A program made the translations under genes and the position numbers. Below are positions 1 through 5,854 of a stretch of DNA of 6,952 nucleotides, piece after piece; the stretch's first letter is position 1; every line of letters begins with the position of its first letter. Location: NCBI GenBank assembly GCA_013362835.1, contig JABFVJ010000004.1, positions 1 through 6,952 of the forward strand, written 5' to 3'. A model generated the notes under the pieces. The model made no database searches. It saw nothing but the letters and a program-made list of their open reading frames with translations, and was not told where the DNA came from. Origin of the DNA: Nonomuraea sp. GTDB lineage: Bacteria > Actinomycetota > Actinomycetes > Streptosporangiales > Streptosporangiaceae.

Positions 1-2
1 AG

Positions 3-1193
3 GCGATCAAGACGGGTGGCGCGCCGCGCCCGGGGCGGGGGCGGCGGGTGCAGCGCCTGCTCGCGGGCACACGGCTGCCGCGCTCGGTCAGCCTGGGGCT
101 GGCGCTGCCGCTCGCGCGTCCCGGCCGGTCGGCGATGACGCTGGCCGCCGTGGTGCTCGGCGTGACCACGGTCACGCTGGCCTCCGGCCTGTTCCGTACG
201 ATGACCGCCTACGGCGACACCGTCCAGCGGATCGGGCACGTGCACACGGTCGTCCACGTGGGGCGGCCGGACCAGACCAGGCCGGTGCACGACGACGCCG
301 GGATCGAGGCGCTGCTGCGCTCGCTGCCGGGCGCGACGCACGTGACCGCCGACGCCTGGATCGACGTCCACCTGGCGGGACGCACCGGCCGCATCATGGC
401 CCAGTTCCTCCGCGGCGACCACGCGACCAGGGGCGACGTGATCGTGGCCGGGCGGCCGATGTCGGGTCCTGGCGAGGTCGTGGCGCCGTCGGCGTTCCTG
501 CGCAAGCACGGGTTCGCGATCGGCGACCGGCTCACGCTCGTGCTCGGCGGCGCGCGTACGTCCGCCGTGATCGTCGGCGAGGCCATGGACGGCGCCGGCG
601 ACCTGGTCATGGTGACCTGGCCGACGCTGATCGCCCTGGACCCGGCGCAGCGGGCCACGCAGTACGAGGTGCGGCTGTCGCGGGGGAGCGACGTCGAGGC
701 GTACAACAAGGCGGTCAGATCGGCCGATCCCGGCCTGTACCCGAGCACCCACACCCAGGTGAACCGCGACACCGTCGCCGTGGTCGGCGCGGCGTCGCTG
801 TTCACGCTGCTGCTGGGCGCGGTGGCGGCGCTCGGGGTGTTCAACACCGTGCTGCTCAACACCCGGGAACGCCGCCGCGACCTCGGCATGCTCAAGTCGA
901 TCGGGATGACGCCGCGCCAGGTGACCGTGATGACGGTGACGTCCATGGCGGCGCTGGGCGCGGCCGGCGGCGTGCTCGGCCTCCCCCTGGGGGTGGGGGC
1001 GCACCGGATGGTCGTCGCGGCGATGTCCGACGCGGCGGGGATCGTGCTGCCCGCCTTCATGCTCGACGTGTGGCGGGCGACCTGGCTGGTGGCGCTGGTG
1101 GGGGCCGGGGTGGGGATCGCCATGCTGGGCGCCTACCTGCCGGCGAGGTCGGCGGCCAGGATGACGATCTCCGAGGCTCTGCACACAGAATGA
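3..1193 (+). CDS. ABC transporter permease, FtsX/MacB family (C-terminal part, 5' end outside window)
   Basis: This is the C-terminal 396 residues of an integral-membrane permease whose ATPase partner would lie outside the window. The frame is open to the left edge, and the GTG at 48 has only G-rich sequence before it and no clear ribosome site, so I treat the gene as truncated by the window. Counting from position 3, there is one hydrophobic segment near residues 45-65 (AMTLAAVVLGVTTVTLASG). A soluble extracytoplasmic region of about 170 residues follows, then three membrane segments near residues 255-280, 305-325 and 355-380. The motif ERRRDLGMLKSIGMTPRQV between membrane segments and the ending YLPARSAARMTISEALHTE are typical of the FtsX permease domain. 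Family members move lipids, peptides or drugs, or transmit force to cell-wall enzymes; the substrate here cannot be told. In family terms this is probably the second half of a long permease of about 800 residues, which is inference. Confidence 0.9.
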   Translation, partial: AIKTGGAPRPGRGRRVQRLLAGTRLPRSVSLGLALPLARPGRSAMTLAAVVLGVTTVTLASGLFRTMTAYGDTVQRIGHVHTVVHVGRPDQTRPVHDDAGIEALLRSLPGATHVTADAWIDVHLAGRTGRIMAQFLRGDHATRGDVIVAGRPMSGPGEVVAPSAFLRKHGFAIGDRLTLVLGGARTSAVIVGEAMDGAGDLVMVTWPTLIALDPAQRATQYEVRLSRGSDVEAYNKAVRSADPGLYPSTHTQVNRDTVAVVGAASLFTLLLGAVAALGVFNTVLLNTRERRRDLGMLKSIGMTPRQVTVMTVTSMAALGAAGGVLGLPLGVGAHRMVVAAMSDAAGIVLPAFMLDVWRATWLVALVGAGVGIAMLGAYLPARSAARMTISEALHTE

Positions 1194-1207
1194 CTTAACC
1201 AGTTAAG
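1194..1207. promoter_or_regulatory. 14-bp palindrome, probable operator copy 2
   Basis: The sequence cttaac-ca-gttaag is a perfect inverted repeat starting on the base after the permease stop codon. It matches 12 of 14 positions of the core of the palindrome at the mannanase operon promoter (4899-4912). Its A/T-rich half-sites stand out in this GC-rich DNA. The similarity to the promoter-linked site makes a shared DNA-binding protein plausible, possibly a LacI-type repressor. It sits at the end of two convergent genes, an unusual place for an operator, so a looping partner, a roadblock or a relic site are all possible. Confidence 0.5.
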
Positions 1208-1239
1208 GCCGCAGGCCGGAAAGGTTCCGGCCTGCGGCG
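1207..1239. terminator. Strong hairpin terminator between convergent genes
   Basis: A perfect 13-bp GC-rich stem pairs 1208-1220 with 1226-1238; an extra A-T pair (1221/1225) can close the loop to three bases. It lies between the permease stop (1193) and the mannanase stop (1251), so it can serve both strands. There is no real U-tract on the plus side. On the minus side the stem is followed by cttaactggtt, somewhat T-rich, so it fits best as the terminator of the mannanase operon. Hairpins without a U-run are common in actinomycetes. Confidence 0.8.
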
Positions 1240-1250
1240 GGCGGAAGGGG

Positions 1251-2882
1251 TCAGGCCTTGGCGCAGGTGGCGCCGTTGAGGGTGAACGCGGCGGGGACGC
1301 CGTTCGTGCCCGGCGAGGAGGCCCCGTTGAGGCCGAAACCGACCGTTCCGCCGGCCGGGATGGTGGCGGTCCACGACTCGTTGGTGACGGTCAGCTGGGC
1401 GCCGCTCTGGGTGGCCTTGGCGTTCCAGACGCTGTTGACGGTCTGGCCGGCGGGGAAGGAGAAGACCAGCTTCCAGCCGTTGACGGGGGCGGCCCCGCCG
1501 TTACGGATGGTGACGTCGGCGTTGAAGCTGGTACCCCAGTCGGACAGGCGGTAGGTGACGGTGCAGCCCCCGGTCGTGGGGGTCACAGTGGGCGTCACAG
1601 TGGGCGTCACGGTCGGGGTGACCGTGGGGGTCACCGTCGGGGTCACCGTCGGGGTGACGGTGGGGGTGGTGGTCGGGCCGGGGCCGTTCTTGGCGGACTG
1701 GCGGTCGGCGTGGGCGCGGAAGGCGGCCAGCTCCGGCGCCCCCTGCGACACCCCGAACTTGCCGTCCACCGACCGGTCCTGGTACCACCAGAACCCGGTC
1801 CCGTCGCCGCCCGCCTCCTCGAACGCCTGGAAGATGGCGTTCCACCACTGCGTGCGGTCCACGTTGTGCACGTTGAACTCGCCCATGTAGAACGGCTTGC
1901 CGACCACCTCGTGCGACTCCTTGACCCACGTCCGCACCAGCGCCTGCGTCTGCGCGATGCTCAGCGCCGCCCAGTCCTCCGTCGGGTACGGGTGCGCCGA
2001 GGTGAAGTCGATCCACGGCGACTGGTGGATCTTGACGAACGGGTTGCCCTCGTCCCCGCCGAACCCGAAGCGCGTCTCGTGCGCCTCCAGCCCGGTGCCG
2101 AGCAGGTGGTTGGGGTCGATGCCCTTGACGAACGCGCCCATCTCGTCCACCCACGCGCGCAGGGTCGTGCCCGTGGTGTTCTCGTTCGGCGTCTGGTCCT
2201 GGTAGCGGGGCTCGTTCATGAGCTCCCACGCGAAGATCGTCGGGTCGTCCTTGTACGTGACGCCGCTGTAGTGGTTGACGCGGTTCAGCGCGTGGCTGAC
2301 GTAGTTCTTGTACGAGGTGAAGCACCCGGGGCAGACTGTTTTGTTGAAGAACTTGCCGCGCCCGGGATGCCCGCCCGACAGGCCCTCCCACTCCAGTCGG
2401 CGGTCGATGCCGCCGTACGCCTCCCAGTAGTTCTCGAACACGGGCAGCAGCTTGACCCCGTGCGCCTTGGCCGACTCGATGACGTAGTCGAACAGGGCGA
2501 ACTCCTGCTCGTTGTAGACGCCCTTGGCGGTCTCGAAGCCGTGCCAGCTCTCATGGCTGAACATCCACAGCCGCAGCACGCCGACCTTGTCGGCCTGTAA
2601 CCGGGCGAAATGCGCGTCGATGCGCGCCTTGTCCATGTACTGCGACTCGGTGTCGCCCGAGCCGCTGCCGAAGGTGAACAGGTCGTAGGTGTTGGCCCCG
2701 GCGAAGAAGAACTTCTTGCCGTCGAGGCAGAAGTTCACCCCGCAGCGGTAGGCGAACCCCGAGGGCGCGGCCGAGGCGGCGGGCGCCCTCAGCGCGGTCA
2801 GGCCGATCGCCGCGAGGAGCAGGGCGAGGAGGGTGGCCAGCGCGGCGCGCCGGCGTGGGGACGGGGGGTGAATGGCGTTCAT
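1251..2882 (-). CDS. Secreted endo-beta-1,4-mannanase, GH5 (GH5_7-like) with C-terminal CBM2
   Basis: This 543-residue exported enzyme is predicted to cut internal beta-1,4-mannosidic bonds in mannan or glucomannan outside the cell. The signal peptide covers residues 1 to about 39, with an SPRRR n-region, a hydrophobic core and ASAA before the mature protein. The GH5 barrel spans about 45-395: acid/base Glu224 in AWELMNEPR, nucleophile Glu335 in YMGEFNVHN, His297 in SAHPYP and Trp366 in GFWWYQD. Cysteines 47/52 and 184/187 could form disulfides. A linker of seven TPTV units (406-433) leads to a CBM2 at about 440-543, with Cys440/Cys540 and Trp449, 470, 486 and 504 as in cellulose-binding CBM2a modules. 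The ATG at 2882 is chosen because it yields the signal peptide and a 28-bp gap to the upstream mannanase; its ribosome site (agaaagacgg) is weak, suggesting coupled expression. Mannanase is the best specificity call; another GH5 beta-glycanase activity is possible. Confidence 0.88.
   Translation of the reverse strand: MNAIHPPSPRRRAALATLLALLLAAIGLTALRAPAASAAPSGFAYRCGVNFCLDGKKFFFAGANTYDLFTFGSGSGDTESQYMDKARIDAHFARLQADKVGVLRLWMFSHESWHGFETAKGVYNEQEFALFDYVIESAKAHGVKLLPVFENYWEAYGGIDRRLEWEGLSGGHPGRGKFFNKTVCPGCFTSYKNYVSHALNRVNHYSGVTYKDDPTIFAWELMNEPRYQDQTPNENTTGTTLRAWVDEMGAFVKGIDPNHLLGTGLEAHETRFGFGGDEGNPFVKIHQSPWIDFTSAHPYPTEDWAALSIAQTQALVRTWVKESHEVVGKPFYMGEFNVHNVDRTQWWNAIFQAFEEAGGDGTGFWWYQDRSVDGKFGVSQGAPELAAFRAHADRQSAKNGPGPTTTPTVTPTVTPTVTPTVTPTVTPTVTPTVTPTTGGCTVTYRLSDWGTSFNADVTIRNGGAAPVNGWKLVFSFPAGQTVNSVWNAKATQSGAQLTVTNESWTATIPAGGTVGFGLNGASSPGTNGVPAAFTLNGATCAKA
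1572..1667 (-). repeat. 12-bp tandem repeat encoding the (TPTV)n linker
   Basis: Seven 12-bp units encode Thr-Pro-Thr-Val (residues 406-433, positions 1584-1667), followed by a degenerate TPTT unit (1572-1583). The protein unit is perfectly kept while synonymous bases differ between units. Two neighbouring pairs are identical in DNA: 1584-1595 with 1596-1607, and 1632-1643 with 1644-1655. This suggests recent unit duplication by slippage or unequal crossing over. The linker tethers the catalytic domain to CBM2 and is of a type often O-glycosylated in actinomycetes. Confidence 0.9.
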
Positions 2883-2910
2883 GACGTGCCGTCTTTCTGC
2901 GAGCGGTCGG

Positions 2911-4860
2911 TCATTCGGCCCGGACGGCGTCCAGGTGGAAGGTGCCTGGGCTGACCCAGACGTAGATGCCGCGTACGTCGGCCAGGTCCTCGTGCGCGCA
3001 CGACAAACCGGACAGCAGGTCGGTCCGTACGGTGGCGGTGGTGCCGGGGTTCTGGTAGCCCCAGGTCGACTGGCACCAGGTGTGACCGGGGCCGGTCTGG
3101 AAGGCGACGCTGGTGGAGGTGCCCGCGCCGGCGCTCCTGAGCTCGAAGGCGAGCGCGGACTTGGCCGACAGGTCCACCGGCTCGGCGAGCGCGGCGCCGA
3201 ACCAGCCGCCGCCCGTGGCGTCCACGCGCAGGCCGTGGTCGCCGTCACTGGCGTAGTCGTCCGACCCGGCGACCGTGCCCGCGTCCTGCTGCCAGTTCCC
3301 GGCGGCCCAGCCCTGCGTGCCGTCCTCGAAGGAGAACAGCTTGATCGCGGCGCCGGGGTCGGGCTTGACGATCACGGTGATCGTGGCGGCGTTCGACAGC
3401 CGCAGCAGCGCGTCGCGCACGGTGTAGGACGCGGACGCGCGCCCGCTGAAGCCCTCGGCGGGCGTGAAGGTCACCTCGCCGCCGTCCGCGGCGAAGGTCC
3501 CCTGCGGGGTGGCCAGCGTGCTCTGCCGTCCCGCCGCCGCGGGATCGAGGTCCACGCTCCCGGTACGGACGCCGCCCGCGTACGCGACGTCGTTGGCCGT
3601 GACGGCAAGCGTGACGGGCGTGCCGTACGACGTCGTCGCGGTGTCGTGGTCGGCGACCGGCGGGAACAGCGGCGGCCTGCCGCGCAGCTCCGCCGAGGCG
3701 TTGGTGACGGTCTGGCAGACGGGACTCGGGCAGTAGACCGTGAACCCGTCGTAGTCGGGATAGAGCGTCCCGTCGTCCTGCGCCCCGGCCAGCATCCAGT
3801 ACGCCACCCCGCTCCCGCCGCCCCGCACGAACGCGTCGAGCCAGCGGCGGTAGACGGGGTTGCGGGTGGACTTGTCCAGCAGGCCGAACTCGCCCAGCAC
3901 CACCGGCTTGCCGGCCCGCCGGGCGTCGGCCAGATGCCGGTCGATCCAGGCGAGGCCCCAGGCCGCGTCCTTGCCCCAGTGGTCGGGGTACAGGTGCAGC
4001 GACATGAGGTCGATCTTCGGCAGGCGGGCCAGGGCGAGGGTGTCCACGCCCTCGGAGCAGTCCTCGGTGAAGTCGGCGCCGCCGGGGCGGCAGTAGAAAC
4101 CCTCGTCGCCGGCGCTCACCAGGTGGCGCGGGTCGACCGACTTGACGTGCCGGGACATCTCGTCGGCCCAGGCGGTCAGGGTCGCGGTGGAGCAGGAGGG
4201 CGAGGCGGGGTAGAGGCCCGAGCCCTTGCAGCGCGGTTCGTTGGCCAGCTCCCACGCCATCACCGTCGGGTCGTCCTTGTAGGCGATCCCGGTCAGCGGG
4301 TTGACCCTGGTGAGCAGGTGGCCGATCCAGTCCTTGAACCAGCCCCTGATCGTGGGGGAGGTGTAGAACTCGTCGTGGTACCGGCCGCCGGCCCAGCGGA
4401 CGTACTGGTCGACGCCGCCGAAGGCGCTCCAGTTGTTGACGAACGGGATGATCAGCTTGACCCCGGACTGCCGGGCCTTCCAGAGCACGTAGTCGAGGTG
4501 CTGGAGGCCGTCGGGGCCGTCGTTGTAGGCGGGTTTCGCGCCGTCCCAGTACTGGAAGTAGACGCCGTCCTCCTTGTGGTGGACGGAGCCGGTGTCGTCC
4601 TGGGCGCCGATGTCGAGCGAGCCCCAGGTGCGGATCACCCGCAGGTCGGCGGCCTTGGCGCGGGCGAAGACGTCGTCGACCATCGCCTTCGGCTTGTACA
4701 TCAGGTAGTAGTTGTTGGTCCCGGCGAAGCGGAACGGCTTGCCGTTCAGGACGAGGCCGGTGCCGTGGCGGCCGACGAACGCGGGAGCCGCGTCGGCGGG
4801 AGTCACGCATAACGCCGCCACCAGGGCGGCCGCCACCGCGACCAGACCGGTTGATCTCAT
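2911..4860 (-). CDS. Secreted endo-beta-1,4-mannanase, GH5_7-like, with Ig-like and C-terminal jelly-roll modules
   Basis: This 649-residue exported protein is the promoter-proximal gene of the operon. A Sec-type signal peptide covers about residues 1-25 (ending PADAA). The catalytic barrel spans about 27-390 and opens with GLVLNGKPFRFAGTNNYYL, a start typical of GH5_7 mannanases including fungal and plant ones. The acid/base is Glu208 in AWELANEPR, the nucleophile Glu324 in VLGEFGLLD; His289 (LHLYP) and Trp355 (AYWML) complete the site. Residues about 400-498 look like a bacterial Ig/cadherin-like repeat (VADHDTATTSYGTPVTL, then FTPAEGFSG and SYTVRDA). Residues about 506-649 start FSFEDGTQGW and resemble a beta-jelly-roll carbohydrate-binding module of CBM11/CBM27/CBM35 style; the family is not assignable by eye. 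Cys596/Cys621 could pair. The ATG at 4860 has a good ribosome site (gaaggg, six bases upstream). It is a paralogue of the downstream mannanase with different appended modules. Confidence 0.88.
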   Translation of the reverse strand: MRSTGLVAVAAALVAALCVTPADAAPAFVGRHGTGLVLNGKPFRFAGTNNYYLMYKPKAMVDDVFARAKAADLRVIRTWGSLDIGAQDDTGSVHHKEDGVYFQYWDGAKPAYNDGPDGLQHLDYVLWKARQSGVKLIIPFVNNWSAFGGVDQYVRWAGGRYHDEFYTSPTIRGWFKDWIGHLLTRVNPLTGIAYKDDPTVMAWELANEPRCKGSGLYPASPSCSTATLTAWADEMSRHVKSVDPRHLVSAGDEGFYCRPGGADFTEDCSEGVDTLALARLPKIDLMSLHLYPDHWGKDAAWGLAWIDRHLADARRAGKPVVLGEFGLLDKSTRNPVYRRWLDAFVRGGGSGVAYWMLAGAQDDGTLYPDYDGFTVYCPSPVCQTVTNASAELRGRPPLFPPVADHDTATTSYGTPVTLAVTANDVAYAGGVRTGSVDLDPAAAGRQSTLATPQGTFAADGGEVTFTPAEGFSGRASASYTVRDALLRLSNAATITVIVKPDPGAAIKLFSFEDGTQGWAAGNWQQDAGTVAGSDDYASDGDHGLRVDATGGGWFGAALAEPVDLSAKSALAFELRSAGAGTSTSVAFQTGPGHTWCQSTWGYQNPGTTATVRTDLLSGLSCAHEDLADVRGIYVWVSPGTFHLDAVRAE

Positions 4861-4866
4861 GGTGTG

Positions 4867-4872
4867 CCCTTC
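4867..4872 (-). promoter_or_regulatory. Ribosome binding site of the first mannanase gene
   Basis: On the minus strand gaaggg ends six bases before the ATG at 4860, which supports that start. Confidence 0.65.
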
Positions 4873-4897
4873 GGGGGGAGTGGGGGAGGCACAGTGG

Positions 4898-4913
4898 GCT
4901 TAACCGGATAAGC
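4898..4913. promoter_or_regulatory. Probable repressor operator at the mannanase operon start site (copy 1)
   Basis: The sequence gcttaacc-ggataagc is a 16-bp inverted repeat with seven of eight base pairs matched and a central CCGG. This form is typical of LacI-family operators, which commonly control glycoside hydrolase genes in actinomycetes. It lies directly downstream of the -10 hexamer (4921-4926), over the expected first transcribed bases, where a bound repressor would block initiation. The regulator itself is not encoded in the window. Its core is nearly repeated at 1194-1207. Confidence 0.65.
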
Positions 4914-4920
4914 AAGGGTG

Positions 4921-4949
4921 ACACTAGAAGCTCATGACAACGATGTCAA
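4921..4949 (-). promoter_or_regulatory. Sigma-70-type promoter of the mannanase operon
   Basis: Read on the minus strand, TTGACA (4949-4944) is a perfect -35 hexamer. A 17-base spacer separates it from TAGTGT (4926-4921), a reasonable -10 that keeps the T, A and final T of the consensus. The start site would fall near 4914, giving a leader of about 55 bases before the ATG at 4860. The palindrome at 4898-4913 sits on the initially transcribed region. No experimental start is known to me; the assignment rests on hexamers, spacing and position. Confidence 0.7.
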
Positions 4950-4959
4950 CGGGTCATGA
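4932..4959. promoter_or_regulatory. Inverted repeat tcatgac-N14-gtcatga around the -35 box
   Basis: Two perfect 7-base arms (4932-4938 and 4953-4959) flank the -35 element of the mannanase promoter. A second, shorter inverted repeat, tgaca-acga-tgtca (4935-4948), is nested and shares bases with the -35 box. This could be a site for a second regulator, but the arms are short and chance cannot be excluded. Confidence 0.35.
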
Positions 4960-5021
4960 ACGCCACGTTTCGGCGACGCCCCCCAGAACAACAGGAGATC
5001 GCTGGAACCTCATGGCGCGCT

Positions 5022-5741
5022 CTACGCCGGGTCGCTCGCGTGGGCGAGGGCCGAGGGGGTCAGGCGGCCGACGATGGCCGGGGCCTCGTGGACGAGGGCG
5101 TCGTCCTCCACCGCCTCCACCATGAACCGGGCGAAGTCCACGCGACGGGTCCGGTTGCTCGCGAGGACGGGGTCGCCCACGTGCCGGCTCCACACGGGCA
5201 GGCCCTGGCTGTCGCCCTCCTCCAGGTCGCTGCCGCGCACCACCGTCCAGCGGGCGTCGCTGGCGAAGATCCTCCGGCACGCCTCCACCTGGTCCGCCAC
5301 GTCCACGAGGCGGAGGAGCTTGCCCAGCCCTCCGAGCATGGCCGCGTACAGCCTGAACTTCCGGGTGTACACGTCCTTGCCGTCGCGGGTGATGTGCCAG
5401 CCGCAGGAGAACACCAGGCGGGCGTCCGGGCGCGCGTGGTCGAGCACCGCCTGGGCGGTCCCGGAGGCGTAGTGGCGCATCCCCCAGGGCACCAGCACCG
5501 TGAGCACGGCGTCGCATCCCTTCACCGCCCGTGCGATGACCGCGCGGTCGTCGGTCGCTCCGGGGATCACCGTGATCCGCCCCTCGAACTCGGCGAGCTT
5601 GGTCACGCTCTGTTCCCGGCAGACCCCCACGACCTCGTACCCGCGCTCCAGCGCGTGCCGCACCATGTGGCGCCCGAGCTTCCCGGACGCGCCCACGACG
5701 CACATCCGCTTGCCCGCCTGGCCCAACTCGATCGGTTCCAT
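5022..5741 (-). CDS. NAD(P)-binding, NmrA-like / atypical short-chain dehydrogenase family protein
   Basis: This is a 239-residue cytoplasmic Rossmann-fold protein. The dinucleotide-binding motif is VVGASGKLGRH at residues 15-25 (Gly17, Gly20, Gly23). Next come alternating beta/alpha segments: a probable second strand (YEVVGVCR), GATDD at 61-65 and KGCDAVLTVL at 74-83, all matching the NAD(P)H-binding NmrA-like group. Such proteins are either oxidoreductases (quinone or flavin reductase-like) or redox-sensing regulators. The YxxxK of classical short-chain dehydrogenases is not evident, so catalysis is uncertain. The ATG at 5741 is preferred because ggaggg lies just upstream, though spacing is short (three bases); a start at Met13, right before the first beta strand, is the alternative. 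It is divergent from tetR across 113 bp holding three operator-like units, so it is a likely TetR target. Substrate unknown. Confidence 0.82.
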   Translation of the reverse strand: MEPIELGQAGKRMCVVGASGKLGRHMVRHALERGYEVVGVCREQSVTKLAEFEGRITVIPGATDDRAVIARAVKGCDAVLTVLVPWGMRHYASGTAQAVLDHARPDARLVFSCGWHITRDGKDVYTRKFRLYAAMLGGLGKLLRLVDVADQVEACRRIFASDARWTVVRGSDLEEGDSQGLPVWSRHVGDPVLASNRTRRVDFARFMVEAVEDDALVHEAPAIVGRLTPSALAHASDPA

Positions 5742-5757
5742 GAACCCTCCCCGCTCC

Positions 5758-5817
5758 AGCCTTGCACCGTAAGGCTTAGCCTTCCAGCGTAAGGTACAGC
5801 CTTGCAGTGTAAGGTTG
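5758..5817. promoter_or_regulatory. Three tandem 20-bp operator-like units between NmrA-like gene and tetR
   Basis: Units lie at 5758-5777, 5778-5797 and 5798-5817. Fourteen of 20 positions are invariant: agcctt, then ca at positions 8-9, then gtaagg at positions 12-17. Each unit is an inverted repeat of CCTT...AAGG; on the minus strand the third reads CCTTACACTGCAAGG, close to palindromes bound by TetR-family repressors. The 20-bp period is about two helical turns, so bound dimers would stack on one face. The junction of units 1 and 2 also forms a perfect 13-base palindrome (aaggct-t-agcctt, 5771-5783). Position between divergent genes suggests autoregulation by the adjacent TetR protein. 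Confidence 0.8.
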
Positions 5818-5821
5818 TCAA
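5793..5821 (-). promoter_or_regulatory. Candidate promoter of the NmrA-like gene overlapping the operators
   Basis: On the minus strand a perfect -35 hexamer TTGACA (5821-5816) is followed, after 17 bases, by TGTACC (5798-5793), a weak -10 with three consensus matches. The operator units cover the spacer, the -10 and downstream DNA, as expected for repression by the TetR protein. The -10 is poor, so the exact promoter is uncertain. Confidence 0.4.
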
Positions 5822-5840
5822 GGGCCGCAGCGCCTCAGAC

Positions 5841-5845
5841 AGGAG
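5841..5845 (+). promoter_or_regulatory. Ribosome binding site that fixes the tetR GTG start
   Basis: AGGAG lies nine bases before the GTG at 5855. No in-frame ATG nearby has a comparable site, so the GTG is taken as the start. Confidence 0.75.
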
Positions 5846-5854
5846 AAACCCCAG

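Noticed and set aside
48..50. GTG at 48 as the true start of the permease
   Set aside because: The frame is open to the window edge, no convincing ribosome site precedes it, and the protein would lack the rest of a typical FtsX-type permease.
209..1123. Minus-strand frame of 304 codons opposite the permease
   Set aside because: Ser/Thr/Pro/Arg-rich shadow of a clear membrane protein with FtsX motifs.
1581..1667. Tandem repeats as a CRISPR-like array or intergenic repeat
   Set aside because: The period is 12 bp with no spacers and it is in frame inside a coding region, encoding a Thr/Pro linker.
2883..3248. N-terminal extension of the CBM2 mannanase to a start at 3248
   Set aside because: The extension is Pro/Ala/Ser/Arg-rich, overlaps the end of the upstream mannanase and would bury the signal peptide; the ATG at 2882 fits far better.
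2872..4812. Long plus-strand reading frame (646 codons) opposite the first mannanase
   Set aside because: It lies antisense to a clear GH5 gene with signal peptide and catalytic motifs, its protein is Gly/Val/Arg-rich low complexity, and such shadows are usual in high-GC DNA.
4960..5021. Terminator between the NmrA-like gene and the mannanase promoter
   Set aside because: Only a 4-bp stem (cgcc/ggcg, around 4961-4975) was found; too weak to call, so read-through from the upstream gene is not excluded.
4934..5125. Small plus-strand gene starting inside the mannanase promoter region
   Set aside because: No ribosome site, Arg/Gly/Pro-rich product, and it overlaps the 3' end of the NmrA-like gene in antisense.
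4956..5792. Plus-strand frame of 278 codons opposite the NmrA-like gene
   Set aside because: Antisense to a well-supported Rossmann protein, no ribosome site, and it runs into the operator array.
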